From assembly GCA_963813635.1 (NCBI GenBank), contig CAWEZO010000011.1:434001-498000 (forward strand): a stretch of DNA of 64,000 nt, read 5' to 3'. The position numbers were made by a program, and so were the translations under genes. Source of the stretch: JBBRZM01 sp963813635 (lineage in GTDB: Bacteria > Actinomycetota > Acidimicrobiia > IMCC26256 > JBBRZM01). Shown here piece after piece: positions 25,206 through 33,278 of the stretch. Position 1 is the first letter of the stretch, and the number at the start of each line of letters is the position of its first letter. Under the pieces are notes generated by a model that saw only the letters and a program-made list of their open reading frames with translations, ran no database searches and was not told the DNA's origin.

Positions 25206-25754
25206 ATGGCCGAAGGCCAGTACGAAGAGCGAGTGATCGCAATCAATCGGGTGGCGAAAGTCGTCAAGGGCGGACGCCGCTTCTCGTTCACCGCGCTCGT
25301 CGTCGTGGGCGACGGCTCGGGCAACGTGGGTCTCGGTTACGGCAAGGCGAAAGAAGTGCCGGCGGCGATCCAGAAGGGCATGGAGGAGGGTCGCAAGAAC
25401 GTCTTCTCGGTCGCGCTCGCGGGTTCGACGATCACCCACCAGGTGCTCGGAGTCCATGACGCGGCGCGCGTGCTCCTGAAGCCGGCCGCGCCCGGTACCG
25501 GCGTGATCGCCGGGGGTGCGGCGCGGGCAATCCTCGAGGCTGCGGGTGTGAACGACGTGCTCGCGAAATCGCTCGGCTCGTCCAACGCGATCAACGTGTC
25601 ACGTGCCACGATCTCGGGGTTGCAGTCGCTGCGCCGGCCCGACGAGGTGGCCAAGATGCGTGGCAAGTCGCCCGAAGAGGTCTCGACGGTCGGGATGCTG
25701 CGTGCGTACCGCGAGCGCAACATGCCCAAGGTCGCGCCGACCGAGGTCAAGTGA
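25206..25754 (+). CDS. rpsE: 30S ribosomal protein S5
   Basis: S5 contributes to decoding accuracy and mRNA unwinding. VIAINRVAKVVKGGRRFSFT, VVGDGSGNVGLGYGKAKEVP, GAARAILEAAGVNDVLAKS and LGSSNAINVSRAT are all present; 182 aa. GGGAAGG lies 12 bases before the ATG. Confidence 0.98.
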   Translation: MAEGQYEERVIAINRVAKVVKGGRRFSFTALVVVGDGSGNVGLGYGKAKEVPAAIQKGMEEGRKNVFSVALAGSTITHQVLGVHDAARVLLKPAAPGTGVIAGGAARAILEAAGVNDVLAKSLGSSNAINVSRATISGLQSLRRPDEVAKMRGKSPEEVSTVGMLRAYRERNMPKVAPTEVK

Positions 25755-25942
25755 TGGCCGGCGACAAGGTGCTGAAGATCACCCAGCTGCGGTCGGGGAT
25801 CGGCGCGAAGCCGAAGCACCGTGGCACGCTGCGGGCCCTCGGCCTGAAGCGCATCAACCACACCGTCGAGCAGCCCGATCGTCCCGAGATCCGCGGCATG
25901 CTCGACAGCATCCCGCATCTCGTGCGCGTCGAGGAGCAGTAG
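25754..25942 (+). CDS. rpmD: 50S ribosomal protein L30
   Basis: Small protein of the large subunit, 62 aa from ATG 25754, overlapping the rpsE stop. KVLKITQLRSGIGAKPKHRG and LGLKRINHTVEQPDRPEIRG are the standard L30 segments. Confidence 0.96.
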   Translation: MAGDKVLKITQLRSGIGAKPKHRGTLRALGLKRINHTVEQPDRPEIRGMLDSIPHLVRVEEQ

Positions 25943-25944
25943 AC

Positions 25945-26442
25945 ATGACGATCAAGATTCATGACCTCAAGCCCGCGGCGGGCGCGAACAAGAAGCGCAA
26001 GCGGGCGGCGCGCGGGATTGCGGGCAAGGGTGGCAAGACCGCCGGCCGCGGCTCCAAGGGCCAGGGCGCCCGCGGCTCCATCAAGCCGGGCTTCGAAGGC
26101 GGCCAGACACCGCTCGCGCGGCGCACTCCCAAGGCCAAAGGCTTCAAGAACCCGTTCCGCGTCGAGTACGTCGCCATCAACCTCGATGCGCTCGAGTTGT
26201 TCGACGCGGGGAGCGATGTCGACCCCGGTGTCCTGCGCGCCAAGGGGCTGGTGGCCAAGCAGGGCCTGGTCAAGGTGCTCGCACGCGGCGAGCTCACCAA
26301 GAAGCTCACGGTGAAGGCGCACGCGTTCTCAAAGGCCGCGGCGCAGGCCATCGAGGCCGCCGGCGGGCGGGTCGAGACCCTCCCGCTGCCCCACGGCGAC
26401 CGGCGTCCGCCGGCCAAGGGGAACGCTCTCACCAACCGGTAA
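25945..26442 (+). CDS. rplO: 50S ribosomal protein L15
   Basis: L15 is a late-assembly protein, 165 aa. KIHDLKPAAGANKKRKRAAR, the glycine/arginine-rich GKGGKTAGRGSKGQGARGS loop and GFEGGQTPLARRTPKAKGFK identify it. It starts 2 bases after rpmD. A GGAGG-type site for secY follows 44 bases downstream. Confidence 0.97.
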   Translation: MTIKIHDLKPAAGANKKRKRAARGIAGKGGKTAGRGSKGQGARGSIKPGFEGGQTPLARRTPKAKGFKNPFRVEYVAINLDALELFDAGSDVDPGVLRAKGLVAKQGLVKVLARGELTKKLTVKAHAFSKAAAQAIEAAGGRVETLPLPHGDRRPPAKGNALTNR

Positions 26443-26486
26443 GCTCAGAGCCTCTCAAACGTCTCGGAAGGAGGTCGCCACCCGCC

Positions 26487-27788
26487 ATGCTGTCCCGTCT
26501 GCGGAACATGTTCCGGGTGCCCGACCTTCGCAACAAGATCCTGTTCACGCTGCTCATCGTCGGGGTCTACCGGCTGGGCGCGCACCTTCCCGTTCCCTAC
26601 GTCGACTTCGCGCAGATCAAGCTGCTGCAGCACCAGGCCAACAATGCCGGTGTGGTCGGCTTCCTCGACCTCTTCTCGGGCGGCGCGATCACCAACGTCG
26701 CGATCTTCTTCCTCGGGATCATGCCGTACATCACGGCATCGATCATCATGCAACTCCTCGGCGTCGTGATCCCGAAGCTCGAGGAGTGGCAGAACGAAGG
26801 TCAGGTCGGCCAGAAGAAGATCACGCAGTGGACCCGGTACCTCACCGTCGGTCTCGCGCTCGTGCAGTCGACCGGGTTTGTGTTCGCGCTCCACCAGGGC
26901 AACAGCCGGCTCTTCGGATCGGGAGCGTTCCAAGGCAAAGACCTCATCCCGAGCTTCGACGCGCCGCGGGCAGCGCTCATCGTGCTCACGTGGACGGCCG
27001 GTACCGCCATGGTCATGTGGCTCGGCGAGCTGATCACCCAGCGGGGGATCGGCAACGGCATGTCGATCCTGATCTTCGCGTCGGTCGTATCACGGCTGCC
27101 GGCGCAGGGCAGCGCCGTGTACAGCGAGGGCAGCAAGTTCCAGTTCGTCACGATCATCTTGATCGGGATCGCCATGATCGTCGGGATCGTCTTCGTCGAG
27201 TCGGGGCAGAGACGCATCCCAGTCCAATTCGCGAAACGGGTCGTCGGCCGCCGCATGTACGGCGGCCAGAGCACCTATATCCCACTGAAGGTCAACCAAT
27301 CGGGTGTGATCCCGGTCATCTTCGCGAGCTCGATCCTGTCGTTCTTCGGCCTGCTCGCGACGACGTTGCCGTGGAACGAGGTCAAGAACTTCATCAACGA
27401 CAACATCGTCAACAACCAGGGCTGGTTCTACATCGCCTCGTACACGATTCTCATCATCTTCTTCGCGTACTTCTACACGGCGATCGCGTTCAACCCGGCG
27501 CAACAGGCCGACATCATCCGCAAGCAGGGCGGTTTCATTCCCGGCATCCGGCCCGGGCCGCCGACCGAGCGTTACCTCGCGAAGGTGCTCAACCGCATCA
27601 CGTTGCCGGGATCGCTGTTCCTCGCGACGATCGCGCTCGTACCGCTCCTGGTGTTCGCCCTCTGGGACATCAAACAGTTCCCGTTCGGAGGCACCGCGTT
27701 GCTGATCACGGTTGGCGTTGCCTTGGAGACGATGAAGCAGATCGACAGCCAGCTGATGATGCGCAACTACGAGGGCTTCCTGACCTGA
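26487..27788 (+). CDS. secY: Preprotein translocase subunit SecY
   Basis: Channel subunit of the Sec translocon in the inner membrane, 433 aa, with about ten hydrophobic segments. Family motifs: VYRLGAHLPVPYVDF near TM1, FSGGAITNVAIFFLGIMPYI (plug/TM2 region), NGMSILIFASVVSRLP, GGQSTYIPLKVNQSGVIPVI, and the C-terminal cytoplasmic loop RKQGGFIPGIRPGPPTERYL. It follows rplO and precedes adk by 4 bases, the classical spc end. Confidence 0.98.
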   Translation: MLSRLRNMFRVPDLRNKILFTLLIVGVYRLGAHLPVPYVDFAQIKLLQHQANNAGVVGFLDLFSGGAITNVAIFFLGIMPYITASIIMQLLGVVIPKLEEWQNEGQVGQKKITQWTRYLTVGLALVQSTGFVFALHQGNSRLFGSGAFQGKDLIPSFDAPRAALIVLTWTAGTAMVMWLGELITQRGIGNGMSILIFASVVSRLPAQGSAVYSEGSKFQFVTIILIGIAMIVGIVFVESGQRRIPVQFAKRVVGRRMYGGQSTYIPLKVNQSGVIPVIFASSILSFFGLLATTLPWNEVKNFINDNIVNNQGWFYIASYTILIIFFAYFYTAIAFNPAQQADIIRKQGGFIPGIRPGPPTERYLAKVLNRITLPGSLFLATIALVPLLVFALWDIKQFPFGGTALLITVGVALETMKQIDSQLMMRNYEGFLT

Positions 27789-27792
27789 GCCG

Positions 27793-28464
27793 ATGAGCCG
27801 CGGACCCAGACTCGTGCTGCTCGGCAAGCAAGGCGCCGGGAAGGGAACCCAGGCCGAACGCCTGGGCCGCCACTTCGACGTGGAGCTCGTTTCCACGGGC
27901 GAGCTGTTCCGGGACGCGGCCAAGGCGGGCACGGCCTTCGGGCTCGAAGCCCAGCGGTACATGGACACCGGCGAGCTCGTGCCCGACGACATCGTGATCG
28001 GGGTCGTGGAGGAGCGCTTCGGCGAGGGCGGCCCACTCGAACGAGGTTTCGTGCTCGACGGGTTTCCGCGCACGTTGCCGCAGGCAGTCGAGCTCGATCG
28101 CGTCCTGGCGTCGCATCCGCTCGACGTGGTCATCGTCCTCGAGGTCTCGACCGAGATCGTGCTCGACCGGATTGCCGGCCGGCGTGTGTGCGAAAACTGC
28201 GGACGCACGTACCACGTCAGCATGCCGCCCGAGCAACCGTGGATCTGCGACGCCTGCGGCGGCAGAGTCGTGCAGCGCGACGACGACACCGAGGCCGCGA
28301 TCCTGCGTCGCTTCGAGCTCTACGACGAGGAAACGGTCCCGCTCATCGGCTTCTACCGCAAGAAGAGGAAGCTCGTCTCCGTCGACGGCGTGGGCGACGG
28401 CGACGAAGTCTTCGAGCGGCTCCTCGCCGTTGTCGACGCGCACTGCGAGCCGTGCGCGTCATAG
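27793..28464 (+). CDS. adk: Adenylate kinase (zinc-LID type)
   Basis: Converts ATP + AMP to two ADP. The 223-aa product has the P-loop LLGKQGAGKGTQAERLG, the AMP-site LVSTGELFRDAAKAG, GFVLDGFPRTLPQAVELD and a LID domain with four cysteines (CENCGRTYH and CDACGGRVV) that bind zinc. The P-loop has KQGAGKGT where GAPGAGKGT is commoner. A C-terminal CEPC pair ends the protein. Confidence 0.97.
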   Translation: MSRGPRLVLLGKQGAGKGTQAERLGRHFDVELVSTGELFRDAAKAGTAFGLEAQRYMDTGELVPDDIVIGVVEERFGEGGPLERGFVLDGFPRTLPQAVELDRVLASHPLDVVIVLEVSTEIVLDRIAGRRVCENCGRTYHVSMPPEQPWICDACGGRVVQRDDDTEAAILRRFELYDEETVPLIGFYRKKRKLVSVDGVGDGDEVFERLLAVVDAHCEPCAS

Positions 28465-28477
28465 GCGTTCCGACGCG

Positions 28478-29470
28478 ATGATCACCCGCAAGAGCAAGGA
28501 ACAGATCGCGCTGATGCGGCGCGCCGGCAAGGTCGTCGCGGAGATGCACGAGGTCTGCACCCGCGCGTCGAAGCCCGGCGCGACGACGCTCGACGTCGAT
28601 GCCGTCGCGCGTGAGGTGCTCGAACGCCGTGGCGCCCGTTCCAACTTCCTCAACTACCACGGTTTCCCGGCCGTCGTGTGCACGTCGCCCAACGACGTGA
28701 TCGTGCACGGCATCCCGAGCGACACCGTCGTGCTCGAAGAGGGCGACATCCTCTCCATCGACTGCGGCGCCATCATCGAGGGTTGGCACGGCGATGCCGC
28801 CATCACGATCCCGATCGGCGACATCGACGACGAATCGAAGCAGCTGCTCGAGGTCACACGGGCGTCGCTCGAGGCCGCGATCGAGGAGGTGGTCGCGGAC
28901 CACCGCCTCGGTGACGTCGGCGCAGCGGTCGAGGGCGTCGCGGCGGCCGCCGGGTTCTCGGTGGTGCGTGAGTACGTCGGCCACGGCATCGGCACCGCGA
29001 TGCACGAGGAGCCGCAGGTGCCCAACTACGGGCCGGCGGGGCGGGGGATGAAGCTGAAGGTGGGCCACGTGCTCGCCATTGAGCCGATGGTCAACGCCGG
29101 CAGCCCCCAGACGCTGCTCCTCGACGACGGCTGGACGGTCGTGACCAAGGACGGGCGCCGCTCGGCCCACTTCGAGCACACGATCGCGGTCACGGACCAC
29201 GGGCCTGAGGTGCTCACCCTCCCCTGGTGCTCCGCTCGCGGGTGCGCTGCGGCTCGTCGCCGACACCGCTCGCCGGACCATGCCCGCTTTCCTTTGGAGC
29301 CCCTGCTCGTCCCGCCTTCGGCCAGGACGAGGCCCTTCGGGCCGGGTCTCCTCTGGGCGGGCATACGGTCCGCCGAACGGCGCCACCGCCGGGCCTTCCC
29401 CATGGCTCGCGTCGCGCGCGAAGCCCGGAGCCGCTCCGTCGGTGGACGTGCAGGACTTGTCGGGGCATGA
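28478..29470 (+). CDS. map: Methionine aminopeptidase type I, reading frame extended through a repeat
   Basis: Removes the initiator methionine. Catalytic part (to about 29,222): SNFLNYHGFPAVVCTSPNDV, metal ligands in LSIDCGAIIEGWHGDAAI (two Asp), YVGHGIGTAMHEEPQVPNY (His), LAIEPMVNAG (Glu) and HFEHTIAVTDHGPEVLT (Glu). Family members end about here, but no stop occurs in frame for another 82 codons, and that stretch contains copy 2 of the structured repeat and reads as arginine-rich, unconserved sequence. The repeat may have removed the original stop, or an unseen frameshift hides it. The enzyme call is firm; the C terminus is not. Confidence 0.93.
   Translation: MITRKSKEQIALMRRAGKVVAEMHEVCTRASKPGATTLDVDAVAREVLERRGARSNFLNYHGFPAVVCTSPNDVIVHGIPSDTVVLEEGDILSIDCGAIIEGWHGDAAITIPIGDIDDESKQLLEVTRASLEAAIEEVVADHRLGDVGAAVEGVAAAAGFSVVREYVGHGIGTAMHEEPQVPNYGPAGRGMKLKVGHVLAIEPMVNAGSPQTLLLDDGWTVVTKDGRRSAHFEHTIAVTDHGPEVLTLPWCSARGCAAARRRHRSPDHARFPLEPLLVPPSARTRPFGPGLLWAGIRSAERRHRRAFPMARVAREARSRSVGGRAGLVGA
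29274..29372. repeat. Structured repeat, copy 2 (inside the 3' end of the map frame)
   Basis: CGGACC-ATGCCCGC (29274-29287) pairs with GCGGGCAT-AC-GGTCCG (29357-29372); GGAGCCCC pairs imperfectly with GGGTCTCC; inside are CTCGTCC/GGACGAG (hairpin 29306-29331) and GGCCC-TTC-GGGCC (29331-29345). Sequences GGAGCCCCTGC and GGCCCTTCGGG...CCGGGTCTCC are shared with copy 1 (12021), while the outer stem and the first inner hairpin differ completely in sequence yet still pair. Confidence 0.7.
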
Positions 29471-29516
29471 TCGGCTGCAATGCTCATCCGGAAGTGACAA
29501 TCGACGGGAGAAGCGC

Positions 29517-29777
29517 ATGTTCGTGACGGTTATTCATCGGATCCATGATCCGAAGGGGTTCGAGGCAGCTGAGGAGAAGGCGCTCGAGGCGGGACTTCCT
29601 TCACATGTTGCGTTGCCGATTCACGCGGCGACCCCCGATCACACACTCGGCATCTGTGTATGGGAAGGCGAGTCAGTGGAGGCGGTGCGCGAGGTCGTTG
29701 AAGCTGCGGTCGGACCGTGGAGCAACAACGAATACCACGAGATGCAAGTCGACGGCCTCAAGCCGCAATTTTCGTAG
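29517..29777 (+). CDS. Small conserved-looking protein of unknown function
   Basis: An 86-aa frame starting MFVTVIHRIHDPKGFEAAEE behind a good GGGAGAAG ribosome site. It looks like a compact alpha/beta protein: an N-terminal strand, a helix (FEAAEEKALEAG), a Cys-containing strand (HTLGICVWEGESVEAVREVV) and a short C-terminal end. The pattern recalls dimeric alpha-beta barrel proteins, but I do not recognise a named family and assign no function. It sits alone between map and infA, where such a gene is not expected. Its codons are less C-rich than its neighbours', hinting at separate origin. Confidence 0.7.
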   Translation: MFVTVIHRIHDPKGFEAAEEKALEAGLPSHVALPIHAATPDHTLGICVWEGESVEAVREVVEAAVGPWSNNEYHEMQVDGLKPQFS

Positions 29778-29780
29778 CCA

Positions 29781-29853
29781 GGCTCTGACGAGCAGGCAAG
29801 CTCTAACCCCAGAGCCACATTCGGACCCTATGTCCCGTTTCATCTGACGGGAC
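29781..29853 (+). terminator. Two hairpins after the small gene at 29517
   Basis: GGCTCTG (29781-29787) / CAGAGCC (29810-29816) and GTCCCGT (29832-29838) / ACGGGAC (29847-29853) are perfect 7-bp stems in the 283-base gap before infA. There is no long T-run, so termination is inferred only from position. The remainder of the gap shows no gene and no convincing promoter. Confidence 0.4.
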
Positions 29854-30060
29854 TGGCAATGGTCTTTCGCGCGAGCCACGAGCCGAGGGAGCGCACGGCG
29901 GTGTCGTTGCGGACCGCAGCGCACCCGCGAGAGGCGAATTTCCGTTGGAATCGTGCGGGGTGTAGCTTGGTTGGTCGGCTCTGGTGCTTCCGGCGGGTTG
30001 TTTCGCGCCGACTGGTTCCGCTCGAATTTTGTACGTTCGGCATGCGCAAATTTGCAGGTG

Positions 30061-30294
30061 GTGGAAACGCTGGCAAAACCCAAAGACGACACGATCCTGG
30101 TCGAAGGCACCGTTGTCGAGCCGTTGCCCAATGCCATGTTCCGTGTCGAGCTCGAGAACGGGCACAAGGTGCTGGCGCACATCTCCGGCAAGATGCGCAT
30201 GCACTACATCCGCATCCTTCCCGGTGACCGGGTCCAGGTGGAGCTCACCCCCTACGACCTCAGCCGGGGCCGCATCACGTACCGCTACAAGTAA
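30061..30294 (+). CDS. infA: Translation initiation factor IF-1
   Basis: OB-fold factor that binds the 30S A site. KDDTILVEGTVVEPLPNAMF, VELENGHKVLAHISGKMRMH and RILPGDRVQVELTPYDLSRG are diagnostic. I use GTG 30061 (VETLAKPKDD...), 77 aa; the family usually begins at the Ala-Lys after CTG 30070, and GGTGG at 30,057 would suit that unusual start. The next gene is rpmJ, as normal. Confidence 0.95.
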   Translation: METLAKPKDDTILVEGTVVEPLPNAMFRVELENGHKVLAHISGKMRMHYIRILPGDRVQVELTPYDLSRGRITYRYK

Positions 30295-30340
30295 CGGCGC
30301 GTCGCATCCGAATGCGCGCGCAGGAAGAGCAACGATTGCG

Positions 30341-30454
30341 ATGAAGGTTCGTCCTTCGGTGAAGAAGATCTGTGAGAAGTGCAAGGTGATTCGTCGTCAC
30401 GGGTCGGTGCGCGTCATCTGCACCAACCCACGTCACAAGCAACGTCAGGGCTAG
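30341..30454 (+). CDS. rpmJ: 50S ribosomal protein L36 (zinc type)
   Basis: The 37-aa smallest ribosomal protein: MKVRPSVKKICEKCKVIRRH, then VICTNPRHKQRQG. The C-x2-C ... C-x4-H zinc ligands are all present. AGGAAGAG precedes the ATG by about 10 bases. Confidence 0.97.
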   Translation: MKVRPSVKKICEKCKVIRRHGSVRVICTNPRHKQRQG

Positions 30455-30466
30455 AGGAGCAGCGCG

Positions 30467-30844
30467 TTGGCACGTATTGCCGGAGTCGACATCCCCAGGG
30501 AGAAGCGGTTGGAGATCTCCCTCACGTACATCTTTGGTGTCGGGCGCACCACTGCACGCACGGTGTGTGAGGCGAGCGGCATCTCCGCCGACACGCGGGT
30601 GCGCGACCTGACCGACGAAGAGGTCGCGAAGCTCCGCCAGTTCATCGACGCGAACGTCAAGGTCGAGGGTGACCTGCGACGCGAAATTGCCGGCGACATC
30701 AAACGCAAGATCGAGATCGGCAGCTATCAAGGCCTGCGGCACCGTCGCGGCCTGCCCGTGCGGGGCCAGCGCAGCCGCACCAATGCCCGCACCCGCAAGG
30801 GCCCGAAGAAGACCGTCGCCGGCAAGAAGCGCGTGAAGAAGTGA
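30467..30844 (+). CDS. rpsM: 30S ribosomal protein S13
   Basis: S13 of the 30S head forms bridges to the 50S subunit. TTG start (ARIAGVDIPREKRLEISLTY), GIG-type helix-hairpin FGVGRTTARTVCEASGI, EGDLRREIAGDIKRKIEIGS and the basic GLPVRGQRSRTNARTRKGPK tail. 125 aa. Ribosome site GAGGAG. Confidence 0.98.
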   Translation: MARIAGVDIPREKRLEISLTYIFGVGRTTARTVCEASGISADTRVRDLTDEEVAKLRQFIDANVKVEGDLRREIAGDIKRKIEIGSYQGLRHRRGLPVRGQRSRTNARTRKGPKKTVAGKKRVKK

Positions 30845-30886
30845 TGAGGACGACTGTGCAACGCACGATCTCAGGGAGCCCGCGTC

Positions 30887-31285
30887 ATGGCTAGGCCTGC
30901 TGCGGGGGGACGACGGCCGAAGCGACGCGAGCGCAAGAACATTGCGTACGGCGTCGCGCACATCAAGTCGTCGTTCAACAACACGATCGTCACGATTGCC
31001 GACCAGCACGGCAACGTCCTCGCATGGGCGTCCTCGGGCAACGTCGGCTTCAAGGGTTCGCGCAAGTCGACCCCGTTCGCGGCGCAGCTCGCAGCCGAGA
31101 CGGCGGCACGGCGGGCGATGGAGCACGGCGTGCGCAAGGTCGACGTCGTCGTCAAAGGTCCGGGGTCGGGTCGTGAGACTGCGATCCGGTCGATCCAGAA
31201 CGCAGGTATCGAGGTCGTGGGCATCAAAGACGTCACGCCGATCCCGCACAACGGCTGCCGGCCACCCAAGCGGCGGAGGGTCTGA
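30887..31285 (+). CDS. rpsK: 30S ribosomal protein S11
   Basis: Platform protein near the E site, 132 aa. VAHIKSSFNNTIVTIADQHG, GSRKSTPFAAQLAAETAARR and the C-terminal IKDVTPIPHNGCRPPKRRRV are diagnostic. Its stop overlaps the rpsD start (TGATG). Confidence 0.98.
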   Translation: MARPAAGGRRPKRRERKNIAYGVAHIKSSFNNTIVTIADQHGNVLAWASSGNVGFKGSRKSTPFAAQLAAETAARRAMEHGVRKVDVVVKGPGSGRETAIRSIQNAGIEVVGIKDVTPIPHNGCRPPKRRRV

Positions 31286-31911
31286 TGGCACGCGCCCTCG
31301 TCGGTCCCGTCTGCCGGCTGTGCCGCCGCGAGCGGATGAAGCTGTTCCTCAAGGGTCCCAAGTGCGAGACGATGAAGTGCCCGGTCGAACGCAAGCCGTA
31401 CCCGCCGGGCCAGCACGGCCGCGGTCGCATCCGTGAGAGCGAGTACTTGCTGCAGCTGCGCGAGAAGCAGAAGGCGCGCCGCATCTACGGGCTGCTCGAA
31501 AAGCAGTTCCGCAATCTCTACGGCAAGGCCGCGAGCGAGAAGGGCATCACCGGCGAAAACCTGCTGCGGATGCTCGAGCAGCGGCTCGACAACGTGGTGT
31601 GCCGCGCCAACTTCGCGTCGAGCCGCAACCAAGCCCGGCAGTTCGTGCGTCACGGACACATCAACGTCAACGGCAAGCGCGTCACGATTCCGTCGTACCA
31701 GCTCCGCAAAGGCGACGTGGTCGAGGTTGCACCAAAAGCGCAGTCGATGATCGTGATGCGCCACAACCTCGACACGCTCGATCGGGCCATTCCCGCATGG
31801 CTCGACGCGAGCCCGAGCGATTTCAAAGTGACGGTGCGCGAGCTACCGGTCCGGGAGCAGATCGACGTTCCGGTCCGGGAGCAGCTCATCGTCGAGCTCT
31901 ACTCGAAGTAA
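31285..31911 (+). CDS. rpsD: 30S ribosomal protein S4 (zinc-finger type)
   Basis: S4 starts 30S assembly and can regulate the alpha operon. The N terminus carries four cysteines (CRLCRRERMKLFLKGPKCE, then MKCPVE), the zinc-binding form. The S4 RNA-binding domain (RLDNVVCRANFASSRNQARQ, FVRHGHINVNGKRVTIPSYQ) is intact. 208 aa. Confidence 0.98.
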   Translation: MARALVGPVCRLCRRERMKLFLKGPKCETMKCPVERKPYPPGQHGRGRIRESEYLLQLREKQKARRIYGLLEKQFRNLYGKAASEKGITGENLLRMLEQRLDNVVCRANFASSRNQARQFVRHGHINVNGKRVTIPSYQLRKGDVVEVAPKAQSMIVMRHNLDTLDRAIPAWLDASPSDFKVTVRELPVREQIDVPVREQLIVELYSK

Positions 31912-31966
31912 CGCCCGCAGGGGCGGCCACGCCGATCCCGGCCCGATCACAAGAAGCGAGACCAGC

Positions 31967-32902
31967 ATGCTGATCATCCAACGACCCGAAGTCGAGGCCA
32001 ACGAGCCCGAAGGCCATACGCAGACCTTCAGCGTGTCGCCGCTCGAGCCCGGCTTCGGTCACACGCTCGGCAACAGCCTCCGGCGCACGTTGCTGTCGTC
32101 GATCCCGGGCGCGGCCGTCTCGCAGGTGCGCTTCGACGACGCGCTGCACGAGTTCGACGTGATCCCCGGCGTGAAGGAAGACGTCACCGACATCATCCTC
32201 AACCTCAAGGACCTCGTGCTGCGGTGCGAGTCGGAAGAGCCGGTCACGTTGCGGCTCGACAAGCGCGGACCGGGCGACGTCACCGCGGGCGACATCCAGA
32301 CCACGTCCGACGTCGAGGTCCTCAACCCCGAGCTGCACCTCGCAACGGTCAACGCCAAGGGCCGCGTCGCGATCGACCTCACGGTCGAGCAGGGCCGCGG
32401 CTACTTGTCGGCCGAGCGCAACAAGCGCACCTCGACCATCGGCGTGATCCCGGTCGACGCGATCTTCTCGCCGGTGCGCCGGGTGTCGTTCTCCGTCGAG
32501 CCGACACGTGTCGAGCAGGCCACCAACTACGACAAGCTCACGCTCGAGGTCGAGACCGACGGTTCGATCTCACCGCGCGACGCGCTCGCGTCGGCCGGCG
32601 ACACGCTGCGCAACCTCGTCGCGCTGGTCGCCGAGCTGTCGGCCGAGCCGAAGGGCCTGGAGCTGGGTGAGATGTCGCCGGCGACGTCGACATCGCCCGA
32701 CCTCGAGCTGGCGATCGAAGAGCTCGACCTGTCGGAGCGTCCGCGCAACTGCCTGAAGCGAGCCCGCGTCGACACCATCGGCCAGTTGGTGCAGAAGTCG
32801 GAAGACGACCTGCTCGCAATCACCAACTTCGGTTCGAAGTCGCTCGAAGAGGTGCTCCAGAAGCTCGACGAGCGCGGCCTCGCCCTCAGGGTGAAGGAGT
32901 AG
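31967..32902 (+). CDS. rpoA: DNA-directed RNA polymerase alpha subunit
   Basis: 311 aa with both domains: alpha-NTD (FSVSPLEPGFGHTLGNSLRR, RKTLLSSIPGAAV-like RTLLSSIPGAAVSQVRFDDA, NKRTSTIGVIPVDAIFSPVR) for dimerisation and assembly, and alpha-CTD (LDLSERPRNCLKRARVDTIG, LLAITNFGSKSLEEVLQKLD) for UP-element and activator contact. It lies between rpsD and rplQ, as usual. Confidence 0.98.
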   Translation: MLIIQRPEVEANEPEGHTQTFSVSPLEPGFGHTLGNSLRRTLLSSIPGAAVSQVRFDDALHEFDVIPGVKEDVTDIILNLKDLVLRCESEEPVTLRLDKRGPGDVTAGDIQTTSDVEVLNPELHLATVNAKGRVAIDLTVEQGRGYLSAERNKRTSTIGVIPVDAIFSPVRRVSFSVEPTRVEQATNYDKLTLEVETDGSISPRDALASAGDTLRNLVALVAELSAEPKGLELGEMSPATSTSPDLELAIEELDLSERPRNCLKRARVDTIGQLVQKSEDDLLAITNFGSKSLEEVLQKLDERGLALRVKE

Positions 32903-32908
32903 CCGGTC

Positions 32909-33259
32909 ATGCCCAGGCCCCTGAAGGGTGCCCGGCTCGGCTCGGGGCCGGCACACCACAAGCTCATGATCGCCAACCTGGCCGCGCACCTGTTCGAAGC
33001 CGAGGCGATCACGACGACCGAGCACAAGGCCAAGGCCCTGCGCCCGTACGCGGAACGGCTCATCACCAAGGCCAAGAAGGGCGGCGTGCACCAGCAACGT
33101 CAGGTGGTGGCCCGCCTCCACGACCAGGCCGTCGCGCACAAGCTCTTCAGCGAGATCGCGCCGCGTTACGCCGAGCGCAACGGTGGGTACCTGCGCATCC
33201 TGAAGCTCGGGCCGCGACCCGGCGACAACGCGCCGATGGCGCGCATCGAGCTGGTCTGA
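32909..33259 (+). CDS. rplQ: 50S ribosomal protein L17
   Basis: Last ribosomal gene of the alpha cluster, 116 aa. MPRPLKGARLGSGPAHHKLM, TTEHKAKALRPYAERLITKA and GGYLRILKLGPRPGDNAPMA match the family. Starts 6 bases after rpoA. Confidence 0.98.
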   Translation: MPRPLKGARLGSGPAHHKLMIANLAAHLFEAEAITTTEHKAKALRPYAERLITKAKKGGVHQQRQVVARLHDQAVAHKLFSEIAPRYAERNGGYLRILKLGPRPGDNAPMARIELV

Positions 33260-33278
33260 CGCGTCCCGGGCGGGTCGC

